Shown here: piece by piece, positions 42,601 through 54,357 of the stretch
How positions within the stretch are numbered: position 1 is the first letter of the stretch
Layout of the letters: each line of letters begins with the position of its first letter
NCBI GenBank assembly: GCA_025765595.1
Contig: JAIVFH010000038.1
Span: forward strand, 186,001-250,000
Source of the DNA: Obelidium mucronatum
Taxonomy: Eukaryota > Chytridiomycota > Chytridiomycetes > Chytridiales > Chytriomycetaceae
DNA: 64,000 bases
Direction: 5' to 3'
The notes under the pieces: model-generated
Seen by the model: the letters and a program-made list of their open reading frames with translations, nothing else
What the model was told of the DNA's origin: nothing
Database searches by the model: none
Program-made: the position numbers and the translations under genes

Positions 42601-44875
42601 TTCTCACATCGTCAGGCCAAATCAACTTCATGACCATGAGTACTAGCACAAGATCTTGGTCAACCACAATTAACGCAGTTACTGGACAGGTTATAAGTAG
42701 TTTCAGTGTAAAATTTCGGCGGGACGATGTTTGGCAACTATTTGGTCTCACTCCAGGCGGCTCTATAGTTTCAACCAGTCCTTCAAAGTAAGAATAATCT
42801 AAATCCATGTGCATATATTTTTTTTAACCCCGTGCTCAGATTCTCTCTTGCCAATAACTGCTTGCTGACATCGTCTGTCCAACGAACTGCAGCGGACTGC
42901 GCGACCACAAGTTCTACTTCCACTTTGGAGACGACAACAACCAGTTCAAGCTCTACTACCACTGTGGAGACGACAACAACCAGCTCAAGCTCTACTTCCA
43001 CGGAGACGACAACAACCAGTTCAAGCTCTACTACCACTGTGGAGACGACGACAACCAGTTCAAGCTCTACTTCCACGGAGACGACAACAACCAGTTCAAG
43101 CTCTACTTCCACTTTGGAGACGACAACAACCAGCTCATCCTCATCTTCCTCAACATCTGCTTCTACAGCGACGTCAACCAGCTCATCCTCATCTTCCTCA
43201 ACATCTGCTTCTACAGCGACGTCAACCAGCTCATCCTCATCGTCCTCAACATCTGCTTCTACAGCGACGTCAACCAGCTCATCCTCATCTTCCTCAACAT
43301 CATCTGCTTCTACAGCGACGTCAACCAGCTCATCCTCATCTTCCTCAACATCTGCTTCTACAGCGACGTCAACCAGCGCATCCTCGTCTTCCTCAACATC
43401 GTCTACTTCCACAGCGACGTCAACCAGCTCATCCTCGTCTTCCTCAACATCATCTACTTCCACAGCGACGTCAACCAGCTCATCTTCATCGTCCCCTACA
43501 TCATCTAGCTCCACAACATCGTCTAGTTTGTCCACTTCTACCGCGACAACATCCACATCTTCCTCGACGGCATCAACTTCTTCTTCACAAACAATTACCG
43601 ATACAACTACTTCAGAAACAACTACCACTTCCGCAACAACTACATCTTCAGAAACATTGACTACATCTTCTTTCACAGACACAGCCACATCGAATACCTC
43701 CACTGATTCAGACACGACTTCTTCGTCTGAATCTACCGAAACAACAACCAGCTCAATCACTTCCTCAGATTCCCAAACTGACACCACAGATACCACCACC
43801 GATCCGACAGATACAACCACAGAGACTTCTTCAACCAGGACAACAGAAGAGGAAACGACTACCACCTCGGAGGAGACTATTGATTTCAACGGCAACAATG
43901 GGCTCATGGGTGGCAGTTCTGCAAGCGCAGAATTTTCATCTTCAACGTATTTCTCCACCTCATTTAGTGCACCTACGCAATCTTTCTCCTCTTCGACTGT
44001 GGCCCCATCTTCCTCACCGACTCCAAATGCCGATTGCCTTGTTATCCGAGAGGCATTCCCAACTATCGAATTCAATATGGATTGTAACAGTATTCCTTCC
44101 AATGCAACATATCCAGTCGTCAAGGCCACATATCGCCGTAGGCGTCAATCCACGTATGATTTTCCTTCGTTCAATAACCCGGATTTGTTCTGATCCCACA
44201 CAAAACACACACACACACACACACAAAACAGCGACTACATCCAGTTCCTTAACAGCCGAATCATCCATGTGATTCTTCCCAACTTGAATTTGGCGGGTAC
44301 TGTTTCCCCGATTCTCGGAAATCTCGGGCAGATGCAAATTCTGTAAGTTGACGCTTTTTACTCTTTGAACCTGTTTTTTTTTTTTTTTTTGTTTGTATAT
44401 ATTGAATGTGCCGCTTTTGGTTGTCGAAAGTGACCTGTCAGGAAACCAACTTACTGGAAGTATCCCAGAGGAGCTTTCGAAATGCGCTCAATTAGTTTCA
44501 GTTTCATTGGAAAAGAATCAGTTGGTGGGAGCGGTTCCAGCAGCGCTGACTGCAATACTCGCTGTGAATAAGGCTGAAGTCAAATTCGGGACAAACTGCC
44601 TGGATAACCACAGCAATCAGAAAACCTCGTGCAAGAAACACGAAGATAATTGTATTCGAGTGAGCATGGATACGCGTTACTTTGCGCCACAGTACCAGCC
44701 GCTTTGGGATGCTCTTGCCGCTTCAAACAATGATATGCGTGCATTCGATAGACTGGCGGAGGCTTCTGGGAACTTTGCTTTTGGGGAATACATGTTTCAA
44801 GCGTTTCGAAATTACGCGGCAGAGCTTGTGTGGTGTATGGTTCACCACCCTGGTTTCAGTTATAGAGAGGGTTGA
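39626..44875 (+). CDS. LRR / beta-propeller / mucin-like surface protein, copy 2
   Basis: Eleven exons: 39626-39759, 39824-39892, 39957-40060, 40136-41171, 41229-41417, 41465-41533, 41585-41688, 41749-42787, 42840-44153, 44232-44342, 44431-44875; 1537 residues. The architecture is the same as copy 1: cap (GTADCQALRAAFPALQ), LRR, propeller (VAAGKNADGRLQIFSY, GLGKLEIWGFGTSGLKN), second cap, LRR and propeller, Ser/Thr-rich stretch of ~330 residues, third cap ending YRRRRQS, LRRs and the C-terminal block. The Ser/Thr exon here is Ser-rich (SSSSSSTSASTATSTS repeats), unlike the Thr/Asp type of copy 1. The 5' end is locally GC-rich. The last two exons are almost identical to copy 1, which suggests recent exchange between copies. 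An in-frame stop lies just upstream of the ATG, so the lack of a signal peptide is not an obvious start-site error. Confidence 0.8.
44206..44225 (+). repeat. Short CA-dinucleotide tract in intron
   Basis: A run of alternating A and C just before the acceptor of the last-but-one exon of LRR/propeller copy 2. The same intron in copy 1 has only a short ACACAAAACACACC stretch, so this tract is expanding or shrinking. Confidence 0.7.
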
Positions 44876-45314
44876 ATATGTGGTTCGCCAGTAAAATATA
44901 GAATTAGAAATAAAATAAACAGAAGAATAATATTAGGAGGAATTAAGTGCGTTAAAGTTTGTACCCTTGTATGGAAGACTTGAATAAATTTCGTTTGGGT
45001 TGAGTTTGAGACAAAGTTACTTGCCGAATGCGATTGCAATCCATGGCAATTGTATCATGTCACAACTGTTTCTTCGTCGAAGAGTCGGAACAATCCAAAT
45101 ATTCCGTCCAGGACCCTACATAATTTTAATTCTGGCGTGCCAGGGGTACCAACCAGCTGAACACGTTTTTTTCTCGTCTCTTTAGCCGTTTTCGTTAATT
45201 AATAAACGGGTAGTAAACGTCGTTCTTTAATGAAGTCATAATGAAATCGCACACACAACCTGTTTTACAGAAAAAAAAAATTGTTCACCACAACCTTTAT
45301 AAAGCCAAATAAAA
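44876..45314. other. Intergenic, no supported gene
   Basis: About 440 AT-rich bases between the 3' end of LRR/propeller copy 2 and the NAD kinase ATG. Short plus-strand frames have no support. AATAAA occurs near 44912. Confidence 0.5.
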
Positions 45315-47947
45315 ATGTCCAATCAGCATCAACAACCGCCATCCGACCAAAGTTCAATGCCCCTCGCAGTACCCCGAGTGAGCATCCCACAACTGGAACC
45401 GCAGTCGGAATACGTGGACAGCAACTCAAGCAGCTTCAGCGATGCATCAATCACCAACAACAACAACAACACTCAAATCCGATCAAACAACAACCAGCCA
45501 CCGTCATCATCATCAAACAAGGCAAACACACAACTGAATGCTCTGTTGAATAAAATTGCGAATGCAGGGGACACGGACTTTGAGCCGCAGAGTGCGGCAT
45601 CAGTGTTTGCAATGCTCGAGCGAACTGGATCGGCACTGAGTAATTCACTGAGTAGTCCAGGTTAGAGTTCTGTTTTTTTTTTAGCGATGTAGGATCTGAC
45701 TGTCTCTTTTTTATTTATGGGTAGTGGATCCTCCTCAATCATCTCGTTCTTATGGTGTCATGATGCAATCAAGCACGACCACCTCAACTCGGATCAACCA
45801 CCACAAACAACATCCATCGCCTGCGATTATACCCACCAAAACCGCACTATCGACATCATCAACGTCATATTCCCAGAAACCGCCCCTCTCAGCAGCTGCA
45901 ACAGCAGCAGCACCTCTACTGGACGAACACCACATTGTCAAAGAAGTCTTGGACTCGGATCCGCTCACGGCATCTCAATTCCCAGTCAGTCCGATGACGG
46001 AAATACCTCCTTCTCCATCCATCGCGGAGCATTTCAGGACTCGGAATTTGAGTCATAATCATTATACCAAACGAGGGGTTGTTTCTTCTGCGGGTGGTGG
46101 TGGTGGTGGAGGTGTGGTGTCTTCTTCGCCTGGTACAACCAGTACTGCGTCTCGATTTGCGTCCATGAAGGATGCACCGGATTCGATTGTGCGGAGAAGT
46201 CTTGGTGCGGCTAACTTTAGAACAGACGAGGCGGTAGCTGCTGCTGCTGCTGCCGCTGCTGTGTATGATCGGTCAGTGGATACAGTATTGTGTGGGATCG
46301 GGGCTGATATGACAGCAACAACTACAAAATCCGGGGGTTTGAATGTGAATGGGAAGCCACAGAAGAGATATAGTGGATTGAAAAAGACGCATGTGCGGTT
46401 AGCGAATACTGCAGTTGGGTTGCGAGAGATTGCCAAGAAGATTGGTGAGTATCTTTACTTTCTGCTGGTTTCTTGACTCAACAAAAAAAAAAAACACAAA
46501 AACCAAACCGAGCAGGAAAACGCACACTTCAATGGGAATCTCCCCCGAAAAACATATTAATCGTGACAAAACTGCATGACCCGGAACTCGTTCCATTCAC
46601 CAAAGATTTAGCCTTGTGGCTCATTTCTGAATGTCAAATGACTGTCCTTGTGGAAGAACGGTTGCGCGAATACCCGGAATTCTCCAATTTTACAGACGCG
46701 TCAGAAGAATACAGTATTATTACGGATTATGGTCTTTCGCCGCCGCCTGCGAATTCTCAGCAAGAATTCCCAAACGCCAACAAATCGAACAACAACAGTA
46801 GCAACAAGGGATCCGCATCATCCTTACAATCACCAATCACAAACCTTCATTTCTGGGCGCCTGAAGATTTCCTGACCCCTTTAAAACAAGACCCATTGAG
46901 TTCAAAAATCGATTTGATTGTAACGCTTGGAGGAGATGGAACCGTTTTGTTCACAGCGGGACTATTTGAGAATGTCAAAGTACCGCCTATTGTTCCCTTT
47001 GATTTGGGTAGTTTGGGGTTCCTGGCCGTGTTTGAATTTGAAATGGCCAAAGAGACGTTGAGAAAGGTTCTTGGGTTCCCATGTTTGGTTCCGTCTCTGC
47101 CTGCCGCTGGTGGTGGTGCAGCAGGGGAGGAGGATTCGGTTGTTGTTTCAACGATGGCGTTTATGGAGGAGATAAGCCTGGCGGCTACTGCTGCTGGTGT
47201 CAAAGGGACCAGTTTGCCGGATATGAGCAATGGTAATGGTGGGACAATGGTGCTACGAGCGACTGCCAACAATAGCAACTCTCCCGGCGTCAAGAACTGC
47301 TTGACGGGATTCAATGTGAATATGCGGTTACGACTGGCATGCTCGATATTTCGAATGGATCAAGAGAGTGGGGAGTTGGCTGTAACTGCTGAAGAAACAC
47401 ACCACGTGTTGAATGAAATGGTTGTGGATCGTGGGCCGAGTGCGTATATGAGTCATTTGGAGTTATTTGTTGATGGTTTGTATTGTGTGTTTGATATTTT
47501 TGTTTTTTGTTTTCTGACTCCGTTCTTGATTCTTTTAAATGCCTAGGTGCATACCTTACGACGTCAATGGCCGATGGCCTTGTGATTGCCACACCCACTG
47601 GAAGCACTGCTTATAGTTTGAGTGCCGGGGGATCTATTGTTCACCCTCTGGTCCCAGCACTCCTAGTGACTCCGATCTGCCCCCACACATTGAGTTTCCG
47701 ACCCATGCTTCTGCCTGAAAGCATTGAACTGAAAGTTCAAGTACCACGAGACGCGCGTGGAACCGCGTGGGTCAGTTTCGATGGAAAGCAACGGCGGGAA
47801 CTGAAGCAAGGAGATGAAGTGCGAGTAGAAGTCAGTCGCTTTGGTGTTCCGACTGTATGTCGGCAGGATCAAAGTAAAGATTGGATAGAGAGTTTACGGA
47901 GGTGTTTGCATTGGAATGTGAGAACAAAGCAGAAGGAGTTCAAGTGA
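45315..47947 (+). CDS. NADK: NAD kinase (ATP-NAD kinase family)
   Basis: Exons 45315-45660, 45725-46444, 46516-47475, 47547-47947 give 808 residues. The first ~330 residues are low complexity (Gln, Asn, Ser, poly-Ala and poly-Gly tracts) and probably disordered. The catalytic core follows: NILIVTKLHDPE, the kinase signature LIVTLGGDGTVLFTAG, FDLGSLGFLAVFEF, HHVLNEMVVDRGPSAYM, and MADGLVIATPTGSTAYSLSA with the NADP-site GSTAYS. Long Asn/Ser-rich insertions lie between the first and second core motifs, and another (AAGGGAAGEEDS) follows. It makes NADP+ from NAD+ using ATP, probably in the cytosol since no presequence is seen. It is longer than yeast Utr1 (~530 residues) because of the disordered regions. 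Confidence 0.9.
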
Positions 47948-48052
47948 ATTCAGGGATTCAGGGTCAGTTCAAGTTCATTGATCAAAAGTCTTTCAAAATA
48001 CAATTGCTGTGCAAATTCCCATTTATTCTATTGTATAATTGTCTATACTTGA

Positions 48053-48929
48053 TTAGTCCTCCGTGGTTGTGGCATTAGACTTTTGTTTTAGACGTGGGTC
48101 AGAGTTTGAAAAGACGACAGATTGGCCAGGCAAGTCCCAGTGCGGCATTCTCCATCCATGAGTCCCTGCTTGTTGCCTCAGAAACACGACCAATCCAATC
48201 GATGAAAAGATGCGAAATGCTTGATATTGTGGAGCGATTGCTCGTAGCGCCAAGTACGACGAAGCGCCCGTCAGTGCAATTGGCGCATACGTGTCAGCAT
48301 ACGGATGCAGGATGCGCACGGGGCGGTTGAGCAGCACGTCTCTGGTCATCCCCCCGAAGGTTGCCGTCATCACCCCCGCACAGGGCACACACGACAAGGG
48401 GGCACTTTGCCCGCACGCCGTTCATGGCGCCAATGACGCTGAAGGCGCCCAGGCCGACGGCGTCGGCGCACTCGAGCAATTTGTCAGCATTTTCCCTGTG
48501 GCGCGCGTCGAGCCACGCGCACGCGCCGAAGGCGGCGACGGCGGCGGCGGCGCTCAGCAGCAGATACTCTGGTTCGGCGACCCAGAACGGGCGCGCGCCG
48601 AGCACGAGCGCGTCGCGCAGCGTGCCGCCGCCGACGGCCGTCGCCGTGCCGACGAGCGCCGCGCCAAACACGTCGCAGCCGCCCGCCGCCGCCGCCAGCG
48701 CGCCGCTCGTCGCGAACGCCCACGTGCCGCCCCAGTCGAGCGTGCGCAGCAGCCCCGCCGCCGTCGCGACGCCCGGCCAGCGCGGGAGGCCCTCGTGCGG
48801 CGTGGTACTGCTCTTACTAATGTTACTAGTGTTACTAATGCGGCGCTGAGTCAGCGGCTTAGTCAGCGGCTGAGTCAGCAGCTGTCGCGCCGGGCGGAGC
48901 AGCAAAGTCGTTCGGAAGAGTCGGGACAT
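48053..48929 (-). CDS. UPF0126-family membrane protein with mitochondrial-type presequence (one frame break)
   Basis: From ATG 48929 to TAA 48053. The N-terminus (MSRLFRTTLLLRPARQLLTQ) is Arg-rich, without acidic residues, and typical of a mitochondrial targeting sequence. Two copies of the UPF0126/TRIC-like three-helix unit follow: LDWGGTWAFATSGALAAA with GGGTLRDALV, and AVGLGAFSVIGAMNG with FGGMTRDVL. Between CALCG and VMTATFGG a G5 run (C5 at 48373-48377 on the plus strand) is one base too long. With four G the reading continues as about 291 residues. Bacterial homologues are small membrane proteins linked to glycine transport or cation channels; the eukaryotic role is unknown. The 5' half is strikingly GC-rich compared with its neighbours. 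Confidence 0.75.
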
Positions 48930-48965
48930 GTTTATTCTTCAAAAAAAAACAAAAAACAAAATAAA

Positions 48966-50797
48966 ATGTTTCGACAGGGACGAACATACACTTCAGTCAA
49001 GTACAAGAAAGCACAACAGCAACATGGTTCAGATGGAAGCAATACGTCAAGTGAACAAGTGCATCCAGTGTGGGCCTTCACGATGACTGTCTTGAAGCTG
49101 ACTGCCATTGCATCAGTGCCACTCCTCCTGGTGTACTTGGAACATTCACGCGCTGATACTCAAGCTGCTGTCGCTGAAGTATGCTCTGTTCTGTTATACT
49201 CCATCATAAGCAGTAAACTAAAACAAATGGGTCTTTTTAGGGTCTGCTTAAAGTCGTTCCCATTTCTCCCACAACTCCCGCTGGATCTCTTGTCTTTGCC
49301 CAATCGCATCTCATTAAGCCTGACCTCATTACCGATCCATCTTTTGCGCTTGAATTCAATGGCGCTGTTCGGGTAAAGAGAAACGCTGAATATTGCCAGG
49401 TTGGTAATTGCTAGAATCTTCGTGAACCTTCCACGTCATCACCCGTCATCCAGCGGTCCATAATCTCCAAAGGCTAAACCTATGCCTTTCTTTCATATCG
49501 CCGTAGGCGATGTATATGCTCTTCCTTTTTTGTTACATGTCGCCGTAGGCTTTCTGATTCATACCAATGTGCCATCTTTCTCACCTGTATTTGAATCCCA
49601 CAATCTAATAACTTTTTCAAAACAGTGGCAAGAATTCAGCAACAAAGAATCCCACACTGAACGAGACGACGACGGAAACGAACGCACAATCACCACAACA
49701 ACATATTATTACAACAAAGGGTGGTACCCATACAGAATCAACAGTCTGTTTTTCGATCAACCCGCCGCGCACCATAATCCACAACGGGATCCTTTCCCGT
49801 CTGTCACGACAACAGCTGCAAAAGCCGATTTGGGCGACTATGTCGTTTCAAAGAATGTTTTGGAACATGCAAATGATGGTTGGTCGACGAGGAAACGGTA
49901 TTCGGGTTCAGAGTTGGATCAAATGAGTCAAGAGAGTTTGGCAAGTGGTGATTTTGGGTTCAGGTATATTGGGGATGGGTATTTCTATTCTGAGTATGAG
50001 GTGACATGTCATTTTCGCCTTCATCTTGCCAAATATGACCGCCGAAGGCGGTTTCTTTTTTGCTCATTGATACCGCCAATGGCATATCTTTTTTTTCCTT
50101 TCGTCTTGCAGGATTGGTTCTCCTTTTTTTTGTGCTCTTCTAAACATATTTACATCCCCACATGAAGGCTTCCCACACAGCCACATTCTTGCGTGCCGCT
50201 GGCATGGCACTCGAAGGAAGTCTCTTGGACTACCAAATCGCAGACGTAGTCAACAACCTCTTTGGCCAATGCAAAGCCGGCGACATTCGCGTGAGCTACC
50301 AAGCCATTGTCACGACCTCTGAACAAGGAGCGTCAGTCATCGGGGAACTTGGACCAGACTTGAAAACGATTGGGATTTATCAGACTGTGAGAGGGTATAA
50401 AATGGGGCTTTTTGAGAATCGGGTGGATGGTGTGTCGCCGAAAACCATGTTTGGGAAGTTGTTGACGGAGGCGTTTTGGTGGTTGCTTGGTGGGTATGCT
50501 GTTGTTTGTGTGTGGGCGGGGGTTGTTATGTATTATTATCCGTGGAATCCGCTTCGTGGAGGGTCGTCGGCGGCGGGATCATCGTCTGGTGACGAAAGAA
50601 ATCCTCTGGATGTTTATTTCTGGACGGGTGAAGCTGTGGCGTTGGCAGTAACCACAGTCGGAGTTGCAAAGATTCTTGGGACCGATGATACTGTAACGGG
50701 TGGTTTGATTGCGGCGGTGGGAGTTGGGTTGCTGGCGGTGTTGAATACTTCGGTGGTTCGATCACAGTTTGGCGAAGAGAAGGAAAAGCGGGATTAA
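48966..50797 (+). CDS. TMEM43: TMEM43-like membrane protein, copy 1
   Basis: Exons 48966-49178, 49241-49399, 49626-50000, 50168-50797 give 458 residues. An N-terminal helix (VLKLTAIASVPLLLVYLEH) is followed by a large luminal-type domain with TMEM43 landmarks: GLLKVVPISPTTPAGSLVF, VRVKRNAEYCQWQEF, TTTYYYNKGWYPYRINS and AGDIRVSYQAIV. The membrane segments that close the TMEM43 fold come last (LLGGYAVVCVWAGVVMYYY onward). In animals TMEM43 (LUMA) is an endoplasmic-reticulum and inner-nuclear-membrane protein binding emerin and lamins. The fungal role is unknown. Introns 2 (226 nt) and 3 (167 nt) are much longer than is usual here and carry GC hairpins. A tandem paralogue follows. Confidence 0.82.
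49497..49550 (+). repeat. GC hairpin motifs in intron 2 of TMEM43-like copy 1
   Basis: ATCGCCGTAGGCGAT at 49497-49511 is a perfect inverted repeat with a three-base loop. GTCGCCGTAGGC at 49539-49550 repeats the same core 42 bases later. Confidence 0.7.
50038..50086 (+). repeat. GC hairpin motifs in intron 3 of TMEM43-like copy 1
   Basis: ACCGCCGAAGGCGGT at 50038-50052 is a perfect six-base stem with a GAA loop. A weaker relative, ACCGCCAATGGCAT, lies about 34 bases downstream. The core GCCGNAGGC is the same as in intron 2. Confidence 0.7.
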
Positions 50798-50898
50798 AAA
50801 ACGAGACTGATTTGAAGTTTTGGGTTCACTGCATTAATTAAATAATAAGTTCAAAAAAGCTATTATTTGGCTAAGGAATTATTCAATTTTAAGAGCCG

Positions 50899-52427
50899 AT
50901 GCGAGAAACACGATTCAGGCCGACAAATTCTCCTCGCAATTACTCTCTCATCTCTGTTTTCTGTCTCGTGCTGCCATTTCTCATCGGATGGTGCGAATAC
51001 AAGGGATCAAGGGTCCAAGCAGCAACAGCTGAGGTTCGTCCTTGTTTTATAAAAAACTCACCAGCTCCAAAAAGCTTCTTTTTTTTGATGACATTTACTC
51101 TTTAGGGAATCGCTGCTCTTGTCCCCTTGGAACCCACTACAGACGTTGGGTCACTTGTCTTTCTGCATTCAAACACATCATTCACGATGGACACTATCAT
51201 TGATACAGACTTTTCCATACATTTCAAGAATGCCTATAAAGTGAAACGAAGGGTCGAATATTGCCAAGTAATACTTAAAAAAATAATGGGGTTTATTCTG
51301 TGAGATTATGCAAATGGGGTTATTAAGTATGCCTATGTTCTGAACAGTGGAGGAAAACGACACTCAAGCACGACGAATCCCACGATTATAATCAAAGCGA
51401 TGACGATGACAACGACGACAACGATGACGAGGAGGATGCCATAACTATGCCCATACGACGACCAGTCTATTCTCATTCCTACATGTACCGCAAAGGGTGG
51501 TTTCCCCATCGAATTGATTCCCACGCGTTCTTGGATAACAAGATTCATCAGTTTCCTAATTCTGCTGGTGCTGGTGGTGGACCGGAACGCATCAATTCTT
51601 CAACAAATACAACGAATCGTTTGCTGACAACACATCAATCAATAATAAGCAATAGAATTTGGACAGCAGAAAGATTCGCAGTGGGTGATTACGAAATCGA
51701 CAAGAGCTTGGTTCTTGAACGCGTCAAATACGGCGGCCGATGGTGCCAATTCGATGCAAGTGATACCGCTGTTAATTATGATAATGTACGAATGGAGATG
51801 GAACAAAGGGGACTCGTTTATCGCGCGGATGATGGATACTTTTATTCGCAAACGAATGACAGTGTATTTGTGGAAGATTGTTCGCCTGGAGACATGAGAA
51901 TTCGGTACAGTGTGTTAGATATGAGCTTTGCGGGTGAATTTGGCGTGTCTGTTGTGGGGGAGTTGAAGGAGAATCGCCGAATTGGACCTTATGTGACAAC
52001 TGGTGGTTATGAGTTGGGCTTTCTGTTTGATTTGACGGAAGGACCAAGCGTCGTGACTGGAGTGCATTTGCTTGAAAGAGAGTCATGGAATGCGTTTTGG
52101 CTTGTTTTTGTTGGCGAATGGCTTGCGTGTTGTTGGGCATTGGTAATCACGAATCAGTTACCAGTGGTGTCTACTGCTGTTGGTGGGTATCGAAAATTAG
52201 TTGATACCGCTGGGAGAAGCACGATATCCGTTAGTTGTAGGGGCGGGATCACGCAAAGACGGCGGTATGGGTTGTTGTGGGTGGTGGAGTCTGCGTTTGT
52301 GGCCTGTCATTTTGTAGGATTTTTGAAAGTAATCCTGACTCAAGAGACAGCACTTGGGTTTTTCTTTATTGCATTTGGGCTGCGGATATTTTTCGCGCTC
52401 GCTCATCCTCATGCCAAGAGTGATTAA
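50899..52427 (+). CDS. TMEM43: TMEM43-like membrane protein, copy 2
   Basis: Exons 50899-51033, 51106-51267, 51348-52427 give 458 residues, the same length as copy 1 although the sequences differ widely. Shared landmarks are GIAALVPLEPTTDVGSLVF, YKVKRRVEYCQWRK, YMYRKGWFPHRIDSH, DDGYFYSQ and PGDMRIRYSVLD. The N-terminal helix is ISVFCLVLPFLIGWCEY. A very acidic Asp/Asn loop (residues ~110-130) and an Asn/Thr-rich stretch are inserted in the luminal domain. At least three hydrophobic segments close the protein (NAFWLVFVGEWLACCWALV, VVESAFVACHFVGFLKVI, LGFFFIAFGLRIFFAL). Introns 1 and 2 match copy 1; the third is absent. It is a tandem duplicate that has diverged strongly. Role unknown. Confidence 0.8.
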
Positions 52428-52546
52428 CTACGGGCTTTTTTGGCCTCATTCAAATTCAACAACATTGCCTCATCGGTCAGTCAATTACAATACAATCTCT
52501 TTATTGCATTCATATCACTTTTCCTTTATTTTCTAGTCATCGTTAT

Positions 52547-53713
52547 TCAAACACCAAACCGTTGCTGGATGCTTTTGACAGTGTCTACCAAAGTTTCCTC
52601 AAACTGAATCAATTCTCCCAATCCCAAAACTTGAACAGCCTTTTGATTGAGTTCTGGAACTGGGATTTTTGAGACACCACTAGCGTATGGTCTTCCTGGA
52701 AACTTCTTGGCCAATGTCTCCACCAACAACTGGTGCGAGAATGGTCCACTGGATACCAAAAATCTTTCGTTGGATGCTTTTGGATTGACTGCTGCAAGGA
52801 CATGAGCTCTTGCAAGATCTCGCACATCAATCACTCCCGCATGAACACTCGGATCAATTTCCTTGGTTGTGTTTGTGTAAAACCCTGCTACTGCCCGCAC
52901 AGTCAGATTCAGAGATTCAATATTGGCAACAGGGTGAATCGTGGGACCCAAGACCCACGGTGGGTTAATCACGGCAAGATCAAAGGAACGAGGTTCTCTT
53001 TTGATAAAATCCCATGCTGCTTTCTCAGCCAATGTTTTTGAAGCCTGATACGCGATACCTGGTGGAGTATTCTCCTTCAGATTATTGTATTGTTCGATTG
53101 ATGCCAAGTTCCAGTCGAGTTCTGAGCGGCCGCGGGGATCGGCAAGGTTCTCTGTTCTGATTGCTGCGACTGATGATGTGATGACAACCCGCTTTACTGT
53201 CTGGCCGTGTTCGTGAACAGAGTTGAGAATTCCAATGGTACCGTGTACAGCTGGAGTAATGAGATCATTTTCCAAGTTCTTCCTGAAAAACAAAAAATAG
53301 AAAAATCGAAAAGTAAGTTTGCTGGGTTTGCGTTGGAGTTTAAGTTGTGAATACCAGTTGAAGGACACTGGTGAGGCTACGTGCAAGACATAGTCCACAC
53401 CAACAACAGCTTTGTCAAAGGCACCTGAAACCGAAATATCCTCGACAACAATAAGCTCAAGTGCATTTGTTTGATCTTGAAGCTCTGGATGGTTTTTGAT
53501 GTATGGCGAAAGAGCTTGTCTGACTTGATCGGCCTGTGATCAGCCAAAGAAACATAAGCATTGATTTTCATTTTGAAGTTATAAGGCTGTGTTTCTTACT
53601 TTCTCTTGGGATCTGACTGCTCCTCGAACAATGAAACCTTGCTCCAACAACTCTCTGGCAACATGAGCACCAATGAACCCACTGATTCCGGTAACAAGAG
53701 CGATGTTTGGCAT
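52547..53713 (-). CDS. Extended SDR NAD(P)-dependent reductase (CCR/DFR/Gre2-like)
   Basis: Exons 53713-53600, 53533-53355, 53282-52547 give 342 residues. The Rossmann motif TGISGFIGAHVA is at residues 8-19. The catalytic Tyr-Lys pair is in YQASKTLAEKAAW, with the upstream active-site Ser in VVITSSVAAI. HVASPV and NPPWVLGP are typical of the cinnamoyl-CoA reductase, dihydroflavonol reductase and yeast Gre2 (methylglyoxal/carbonyl reductase) group. It is expected to be a cytosolic enzyme reducing an aldehyde or ketone with NADPH. The substrate cannot be read from the sequence. Confidence 0.88.
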
Positions 53714-54357
53714 TATGATTTTTTTTTAAAGAATGCATCTTCGAGGTTGGCAACGCTTCTTTTATCGCTTTTAGCGGCAGAATCACGTCACTTGTCCGTG
53801 CTTGTGATGTCACCACCACCTAAAAAAAATTACAGAATTTATACACAATATAGCATTGCGTACATTGTTTGCAATGATTTAATAAAACCCTTAAATCAAA
53901 TTCGGTGGTCGTCTTAAAGATAAATCAAGTTAAAAAATCTTGGTAGCAGATCAAACCCCTTTTCAATCAAGCCATCAGGCAGATTACCTATGAACTAGTT
54001 GCAAGAATCCTGAATATTTTTTGGAATTGTTTGGCGCTATCGAAACGGAAAAATTCTGGACAAATCAGGGGGGCTTAATTGTCCTTCCCACCCCGATGGA
54101 TCTAGTCGAGGGTCTTGAAGTAGTCGTTCGAGGATGATCTTAGCGGGATGCAATTACAAATGGGTAGACGGGAATCTAGGTGCAGCAGCACTAGGGCCCA
54201 CTCTTTGAATGACTTTGGTTGTGATTTCGAGAGGAAGATCGTAGATTGAGGTCATTTATAATGATAGTATTACAATATAAATACAGAAGTGTCAATGTAT
54301 ATAATAATATGATTTTTAACTTGATAAGTCCTTGTGGCTGATTAACCGACAACCATG
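53714..54357. other. Intergenic, no supported gene
   Basis: About 640 bases upstream of the SDR gene and downstream of the MFSD5-like gene. AT-rich, with no open frame of note on either strand and no repeat recognised. Confidence 0.5.

Noticed and set aside
42783..44129. 448-codon minus-strand open frame (Val/Glu/Asp-rich)
   Set aside because: Antisense of the Ser-rich exon of LRR/propeller copy 2; same composition artefact.
48291..49376. 361-codon plus-strand frame crossing the UPF0126 gene and the TMEM43 first exon
   Set aside because: Its first part is the GC-rich antisense of the UPF0126 gene. Its last ~130 codons are the true TMEM43-like start, which begins at the ATG at 48966.
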